The notes beneath the pieces were generated by a model that saw only the letters and a list, made by a program, of their open reading frames with translations, was not told where the DNA came from and made no database searches. Position numbers and translations under genes: made by a program. From an uncultured Chlamydiae bacterium (lineage in GTDB: Bacteria > Chlamydiota > Chlamydiia > Chlamydiales > CALBHK01), in contig CALBHK010000037.1 of NCBI GenBank assembly GCA_937894565.1, forward strand, positions 1-9,011: a stretch of 9,011 nt of DNA. Reading direction: 5' to 3'. Each line of letters opens with the position of its first letter. Positions within the stretch are counted from its first letter, which is position 1. Below, piece by piece: positions 5,015 to 9,011 of the stretch.

Positions 5015-5815
5015 ATGGAATTAGAAATAGATCAAAAAACAGGCAGTAAATTAAAAGTTAGGTCAAATGTAAAGCTCAAGAATTTTCGATTAACGGATCG
5101 GGATTTGGATATTTTTGGATTTATTTTGGAGCAGAAGTTTGCGTCCTTAGAGCAAATTTATTTCCGGTTTTTTGATGTCCGAGAAAAGGTAACCGACCCA
5201 TTGCCAAAGGGATTGTTTGTAACTCGTCAGAGATTACAAATTTTAAAGCGCCATGGATTTTTAAAATCTGAAAAAGTTTACTCTGAATCAAAGAGTTTGT
5301 ACCTGGTAACTGGTTTAGCTGTACAAGTTTTAAGATCGAAAAAGCCACATTTGGCAGATCTTAAGGTTATTTCTCAAATCGATTTTAGAAATTATGAACA
5401 CGACACAAAGGTTAACGATTGTCGGATCGCTATTGAGCGGACGGGTAAAATCATTCGCTGGCTTCCAGAGCGAAAGTTACGCGCTCAAGGGTTTGAAAGT
5501 GATTTTTCATGGAATGAGTTACCGAGTGAACTTGTGCCAGATGGAATCTTTATCACATCAAAAGGTGAGCGAGTCGCCTTTGAAATCGAAACGACGCCTC
5601 GTAAAAAAAGTCGGTATGAAGAAAAATTATCGGGACTCCGGTCAGTGATGGTTGGATCAAGGCCACTCATCCACCGGGTGATTTGGGTAGGATTTACGGA
5701 CCGGATCTATGGTGATCTGAAGGAGGTTGCCGGTAGTACGGATGGATTTTTAGTTGAGTCATACAGTCATTTTTTATCAAAGCTTTGGCCGCGCGGAATG
5801 CCAGAGAAGGTTTAG
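5015..5815 (+). CDS. Replic_Relax-like protein (winged helix plus nuclease-like fold), 266 aa
   Basis: The layout resembles the Pfam Replic_Relax family (replication-relaxation proteins of plasmids and conjugative elements). Residues 25-106 form a winged helix: LTDRDLDIFGFI, then LEQIYFRFF, then RQRLQILKRHGFL and YLVTGLA. A C-terminal domain follows with His129 and Asp135 (EHDTKVND), Glu152 (WLPE), Pro175-Asp176 (VPDGIFI), Glu190/Glu192 (FEIETT) and a Lys-rich helix (198-204, KSRYEEK). The PD/ExE/K order is that of restriction-endonuclease-like folds, so nuclease activity is conceivable but not proven. I chose ATG 5015, with GAGAGAAG just upstream; a TTG at 5003 would add four residues. The next gene begins 11 bases after its stop, so the two are one operon. 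The family assignment is from pattern memory. No relaxase is nearby, because the following DNA is insertion sequence. Confidence 0.72.
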   Translation: MELEIDQKTGSKLKVRSNVKLKNFRLTDRDLDIFGFILEQKFASLEQIYFRFFDVREKVTDPLPKGLFVTRQRLQILKRHGFLKSEKVYSESKSLYLVTGLAVQVLRSKKPHLADLKVISQIDFRNYEHDTKVNDCRIAIERTGKIIRWLPERKLRAQGFESDFSWNELPSELVPDGIFITSKGERVAFEIETTPRKKSRYEEKLSGLRSVMVGSRPLIHRVIWVGFTDRIYGDLKEVAGSTDGFLVESYSHFLSKLWPRGMPEKV

Positions 5816-5826
5816 GAGAGGATAGA

Positions 5827-6624
5827 ATGAGCAATAGTAAAAATGAGCATTTTGAAAATTTTGTTTTGGTAGGTGCCGCAGCTGTTGCAGTGGTTTCTGG
5901 GCTGATTTATGGAGCTTATTTGGTTTTTCCGTTTTTAATGTTTTATTTGGCTCCGTTTATTTTGGTGTCTTTGGTAGTTGGTACCATTTTAAGGATGGTA
6001 GGAGCTCCAGGAGATGGCGTTAGCAGTTTATCCAGCTCAAAAGCCGTGGTGACTGTTTATGCGGTCATGCTATGTTTAGTGGGGCTCGTGTTTTTTCAGA
6101 ATTTAGACCGAGCTAAAGTTTTAGATGCGAAAGGCAAATTAACAAATCAGGTGGTGGTTGATTGGCCGGAGTTAAATGATTGGCACCATGAATGGCGCGT
6201 GCGTATGTACACCGATGCACCGTTTGAGAGCCTTCGTGCGAAGGCTAAAATGGGTGTGGTGTATGATCGGCTAGAAGTTGGCTGGATCTTTTTAGTTGGG
6301 ATGTTTTTAGGAGCTCCGCTAGTTTATTGGTTTTTAGCACGGCATGATGAAGAAACAGTGAATGCAATTGTAGACGGTTTGGTTAATGAGCGAACTAAAG
6401 CAAAGCGAGATCAGTTAAAAACTAAAGAAGATAATTTGAATCAGATCATCAACCAGAGCAAAGAAAAGCTTGAAGCGGAAATACATGCTTCAAGAAAAAA
6501 ACAGGCTGAGATTATGGCCGAGAATCAGTCGTTAAAAGCGAAGCTTGAATTTGCGCCGGATATTCCAAGGCCGAGTGAGTCTTTCAAAAAAGATGGCGGC
6601 GTTCTGGATCAGGATATTTTTTAA
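5827..6624 (+). CDS. Four-helix membrane protein with coiled-coil tail, 265 aa
   Basis: The ATG at 5827 follows a strong AGGAGAGG (5814-5821), which decides the start over an upstream in-frame ATG at 5785 that lies inside the previous gene. Predicted membrane helices are at about 12-34, 36-56, 73-93 and 153-173. Between helices 3 and 4 is a soluble loop of about 60 residues with WPELNDWHHEW, likely periplasmic. From about 190 to 240 a charged, heptad-like stretch (RTKAKRDQLKTKEDNLNQI, then EKLEAEIHASRKKQ) predicts a cytoplasmic coiled coil, followed by a proline-containing tail. No family is recognised. The operon link to the Replic_Relax-like gene suggests a membrane anchor or scaffold for a replication or transfer complex. 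That role is inferred from context only. Confidence 0.78.
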   Translation: MSNSKNEHFENFVLVGAAAVAVVSGLIYGAYLVFPFLMFYLAPFILVSLVVGTILRMVGAPGDGVSSLSSSKAVVTVYAVMLCLVGLVFFQNLDRAKVLDAKGKLTNQVVVDWPELNDWHHEWRVRMYTDAPFESLRAKAKMGVVYDRLEVGWIFLVGMFLGAPLVYWFLARHDEETVNAIVDGLVNERTKAKRDQLKTKEDNLNQIINQSKEKLEAEIHASRKKQAEIMAENQSLKAKLEFAPDIPRPSESFKKDGGVLDQDIF

Positions 6625-8042
6625 TAGAGTTTAAAAATTGCAGTCATGGTCAGAGATCATGGCGGCAGTTAATAAAATTGAATCTCAAGCAAAATATCTC
6701 CGCCGCCGTCCGGAGCAAGGGCTCCTCTACCGAACAGTTGAAACGTACTGGCCTCTATTTTTGCGGGAGCAAGAAAGAGTCGGCAGGAACATTCCGATCT
6801 TTATCAAAGATGAATTCAATAAATATCTTCGCTGCGGAATTGCTGAATTTGGATTTGTAAGAACCTATTGTTATCAGTGCCGCGAGTCCGGGATCGTAGC
6901 TTTTTCTTGTAAGAAAAGAGGATTTTGTCCGAGCTGTTGTGCTCGGCGCATGAACGACGAGGCAGCACACTTGGTGGATCAGGTCTTGCCAGAAGTGGTG
7001 ATGCGCCAATGGGTTTTATCGTTTCCGTATCAGCTGCGTTATCAGATGGCACATAATCCGAAGCTTACAAATAAAATTTTAGCTGTATTTATTCAAACAA
7101 TAAGCTCGTATCAAAAAAAGCAGGCCAAGCTTTATGGGATCAAAGTGGCGCGTCCAGGATCCGTGACTTTTATCCAAAGATTTGGCTCAGCTTTGAATTT
7201 AAATGTGCATTTTCATACGTTGTTTGCAGACGGGGTCTTTTATAAAACAGAAAATGGAGACTATAAATTTTTAAGGCTTTCAGAGCCTACTCGGGAAGAG
7301 CTCGTGTTGCTCGCCACAAAGATCCAAAACAAAGTTGCGATTTTAGTTCAAAAACTTGGGATCGATGACCAAGGACAGGGTGGGTTTGATGAGAACTTGT
7401 TAAATGATGTGGCAGCTATTTCAATCGGGCACAAAGCAGGCTTTGGTGAAAGAGCCGGTCAAGGGCTCAGGCGATTTGGAATAAAAAAACTTGAAGTGGA
7501 CCCCGAAGACAATGATCCGTATTCGGCAAATGTAGGCGGGTTTAGTTTAAATGCCAGAGTTTGGGTTAGCGGTAAGGACCGTGAAAAACTAGAAAAGCTG
7601 ATTCGCTATATGTCCAGAGGACCAATTGCTACAGAGCGTTTGAGTGAATCATTTCCAAATCTATTGATTTATAAAATGAAGACTCCGTGGCGTGATGGGA
7701 TGACGCATGTGAGTTTTTCGTATTTGGATTTTATTGCACGTCTTGTGGCTTTGATACCGCCAGCGAAGATGAACTTAGTTAGATATCATGGTGTGTTTGC
7801 TCCAAATTTTAAGGACAGATCGCGAATTGTTCCGAAGACGCCTAAGGCTGCTGCGACTTGTGAGTCCGCAGCACCGGATGTTAAAACGAAAGCCCTTCGA
7901 GCTCGAATGTTGTGGTCAGAAATGCTGAAGCGAACGTTTAAAATCGACGTTACGGTTTGTCCTCATTGCGGAGGAAGGCTTGAGCAGATTGCCGTTATAA
8001 AAGATAGAGTTGTGGCCAAAGCGATTTTAAAGAGTTTACAGG
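6625..8042 (+). mobile_element. IS91-family element, 3' end lost
   Basis: The transposase gene begins only about 35 bases after the membrane protein stop, so the left terminus must lie in this short gap or just before it; I cannot define it. The right side is cut by the IS21-family element near 8043. IS91 elements keep their rolling-circle origin downstream of the transposase, so the visible copy lacks it and is probably immobile. Confidence 0.65.
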
Positions 8043-8104
8043 TGGATAATTGCATGAAACGGGAGCCACCTAGTTGCAAAAGTGGGATCCACTTGATTGC
8101 ATGA
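6659..8104 (+). CDS. IS91-family HUH transposase, C-terminus replaced by IS21 end
   Basis: A rolling-circle transposase that nicks one strand through a catalytic tyrosine. An N-terminal zinc-binding region has Cys71, Cys74, Cys84, Cys90 and Cys93 (CYQCRE, then CKKRGFCPSC). The HUH motif is at His184 and His186 (NVHFHTLFADGV). The block HKAGFGERAGQGLRRF (258-273) is typical of the family. The likely active-site tyrosine is Tyr317 in RYMSRGPIA; only one tyrosine is seen there, as in ISCR-type proteins, whereas classic IS91 has two. A second zinc knuckle CPHCGG comes near the end. I use ATG 6659; a TTG at 6638 would add seven residues, and neither has a strong ribosome binding site. After about KAILKSLQ the last 20 or so residues are encoded by IS21 terminal repeats and are foreign. 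The catalytic core is intact, but the protein lacks its natural tail. Confidence 0.9.
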   Translation: MAAVNKIESQAKYLRRRPEQGLLYRTVETYWPLFLREQERVGRNIPIFIKDEFNKYLRCGIAEFGFVRTYCYQCRESGIVAFSCKKRGFCPSCCARRMNDEAAHLVDQVLPEVVMRQWVLSFPYQLRYQMAHNPKLTNKILAVFIQTISSYQKKQAKLYGIKVARPGSVTFIQRFGSALNLNVHFHTLFADGVFYKTENGDYKFLRLSEPTREELVLLATKIQNKVAILVQKLGIDDQGQGGFDENLLNDVAAISIGHKAGFGERAGQGLRRFGIKKLEVDPEDNDPYSANVGGFSLNARVWVSGKDREKLEKLIRYMSRGPIATERLSESFPNLLIYKMKTPWRDGMTHVSFSYLDFIARLVALIPPAKMNLVRYHGVFAPNFKDRSRIVPKTPKAAATCESAAPDVKTKALRARMLWSEMLKRTFKIDVTVCPHCGGRLEQIAVIKDRVVAKAILKSLQVDNCMKREPPSCKSGIHLIA

Positions 8105-8183
8105 ACGGGATCCAGGTGTTTGCATAAACGGGAGCCAGTGAATTGCAGATTTGGGAGCCACCCTATTGCATAAATGGGAGCCA
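8050..8183 (+). repeat. Six 23-bp repeats at the IS21 left end
   Basis: Copies begin at 8050, 8074, 8097, 8120, 8143 and 8166, a period of 24 and then 23 bases. The consensus is close to TTGCATAAACGGGAGCCA. Copies 2 and 3 read GGGATCCA where the others read GGGAGCCA. IS21-family elements carry multiple transposase-binding repeats at their ends; these are the likely IstA sites, all on the same face of the helix within about two turns. Confidence 0.9.
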
Positions 8184-8203
8184 CTTTAGAAACAACATGT
8201 AAC

Positions 8204-8227
8204 CCTTCTTATTGAGCAATAAGGAGG
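8204..8227 (+). promoter_or_regulatory. Hairpin occluding the istA ribosome binding site
   Basis: CCTTCTTATTG (8204-8214) pairs with CAATAAGGAGG (8217-8227), 11 pairs with one G-U, leaving a tight loop of about 4 bases once the closing pair is opened. The right arm contains the whole AAGGAGG ribosome binding site (8221-8227). Confidence 0.6.
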
Positions 8228-8232
8228 CACAG

Positions 8233-9011
8233 TTGGGACTAAGTATGGCGCAGTATGAAGATATCAAACAAAAAATTAAACAGGGTCTAACCGACCGTCA
8301 AATCGCAAAAGCAGTTGGCAAACGCAGATCAAAAATTTCAGAAATTCGCAAAGGCTTGTTTGAGTTTGCAGAGCAAAAAAAGTTGCCTGATTGGATGGAG
8401 CAAGTTCACTGGGACGAAGTCATTCAAGACATTGGACTTAAACATCCGCTGTCGCTGATCTGGGAAGAATCAGCAAAACACCTAACATCGTATTCTAATT
8501 TTACACGCTATTTATATAAAAAGTTTCCACAAATAAAAATTAAAGACTACACACACCGACAGTTTAACCCCGGCGAGCGTGTTGAAGTTGACTGGGCAGG
8601 TCTTACGCCAGAATGGATCGACCCACGTGATGGTAAAATACATAAGTCTTATATTTTTGTAAGTGCACTTGGGTACTCACAACTTATTTTTGCAAAATCT
8701 TATTCATCGATGAAAGAAATTGATTTTTTATCAGCGCATGAAAATATGTTTGAATTCTACAATGGGGTCACAGAAGTCGTTTGCCCTGACAACACAAAAA
8801 CAGCAGTGATTAAAGCTAATAAATATGATCCTGATTTAAATGAAGAGTACAATCGATTCACAAAACATTACGGCGTAACAGTTGCACCAGCCAGAGTGTA
8901 CTCGCCGAAAGATAAGTCTTTAGTGGAAGGTTCAGTAAAGCTCGTTCAAAGATATTTTAATTGGCTCACGCGTAAGACAACATTTACTTCAATTGCTGAG
9001 ATTAATAAATT
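8233..9011 (+). CDS. istA: IS21-family transposase IstA, N-terminal 259 residues
   Basis: IstA is the DDE transposase that cuts and joins IS21 ends, working with the ATPase IstB. I place the start at TTG 8233 because AAGGAGG (8221-8227) is 5 bases upstream; the ATG at 8245 (MAQYEDIK) would be 17 bases away. Residues about 10-40 hold a helix-turn-helix (GLTDRQIAKAVGKRRSKI). The catalytic core shows Asp120 in VEVDWAG, Asp186 in CPDNTKTAV, and Glu232 in YSPKDKSLVEGSVK, in the standard order and spacing. No stop or frameshift is present up to the window edge; the family is usually 400-500 residues, so roughly half is visible. It lies downstream of its own terminal repeats and inside the former IS91 transposase. 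Translation is probably damped by the hairpin at 8204-8227. Confidence 0.92.
   Translation, partial: MGLSMAQYEDIKQKIKQGLTDRQIAKAVGKRRSKISEIRKGLFEFAEQKKLPDWMEQVHWDEVIQDIGLKHPLSLIWEESAKHLTSYSNFTRYLYKKFPQIKIKDYTHRQFNPGERVEVDWAGLTPEWIDPRDGKIHKSYIFVSALGYSQLIFAKSYSSMKEIDFLSAHENMFEFYNGVTEVVCPDNTKTAVIKANKYDPDLNEEYNRFTKHYGVTVAPARVYSPKDKSLVEGSVKLVQRYFNWLTRKTTFTSIAEINK

Larger units (their letters stand above)
8043..9011 (+). mobile_element. IS21-family element, left end, runs off the window
   Basis: The left tip is probably at TGGATAATTGC (8043), fitting the TG start of this family, with an error of several bases. Six terminal repeats and the istA gene follow in the same direction. The istB helper ATPase gene and right end would lie beyond 9011. 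Confidence 0.8.

Noticed and set aside
5394..5648. Plus-strand open frame inside the Replic_Relax-like gene
   Set aside because: It is an out-of-frame shadow with no ribosome binding site, and the main frame has clear family motifs.
6755..7052. Two minus-strand open frames inside the IS91 transposase
   Set aside because: They are antisense shadows of the conserved zinc and HUH regions with no start signals.
8050..8183. CRISPR array
   Set aside because: The repeats are 18-19 bases with only 5-base gaps, too short for spacers, and they abut istA, so they are IS21 terminal repeats.
7963..8184. Minus-strand 73-residue open frame with internal repeats
   Set aside because: The repeated peptide is just the IS21 end repeats translated on the opposite strand.

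Overview
The window reads as a fragment of a plasmid or integrated mobile-element backbone from a moderately AT-rich Gram-negative bacterium. The gene set (HigBA, ParA, Sec-type signal peptide, IS91 and IS21 transposases) and codon choice fit a proteobacterium or a relative such as the Bdellovibrio group, but nothing visible fixes the genus. Bases 1-50 are not biological: they match an Illumina TruSeq i5 adapter with its 8-base index, so base 51 is the true start and was probably a contig end.

Layout. Bases 51-1010 hold the tail of an unknown gene, a 53-residue SH3-like small protein with its own promoter and ribosome binding site, and a minus-strand gene for a small secreted peptide with six cysteines that is broken by a one-base frameshift and followed by an intrinsic terminator. 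A C10 tract and an 18-bp palindrome lie just beyond it. Bases 1251-4556 are a maintenance module: a serine recombinase, a HigBA toxin-antitoxin pair with a symmetric operator, a ParA ATPase, and an overlapping winged-helix protein that is the best candidate for the replication initiator or partition partner. That last gene contains repeated DNA motifs, read in more than one frame, that resemble iterons. A 450-base gap follows with two inverted repeats, one a perfect 26-bp hairpin. Bases 5015-6624 encode a Replic_Relax-like protein and a four-helix membrane protein with a coiled-coil tail, probably co-transcribed and perhaps part of a mobilization or replication module.

From about 6625 on the sequence is insertion-sequence material. 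An IS91-family HUH transposase has lost its C-terminus to an IS21-family element, whose left end carries six 23-bp repeats and a transposase gene (istA) that runs off the window. The istA ribosome binding site lies in one arm of a hairpin.

How the parts work together (inference): the recombinase would resolve multimers, HigBA would enforce retention, ParA and the winged-helix protein would handle copy control and segregation, and the 5015-6624 pair may serve replication or transfer. No relaxase, coupling protein or rRNA/tRNA gene is visible, so self-transfer cannot be claimed.
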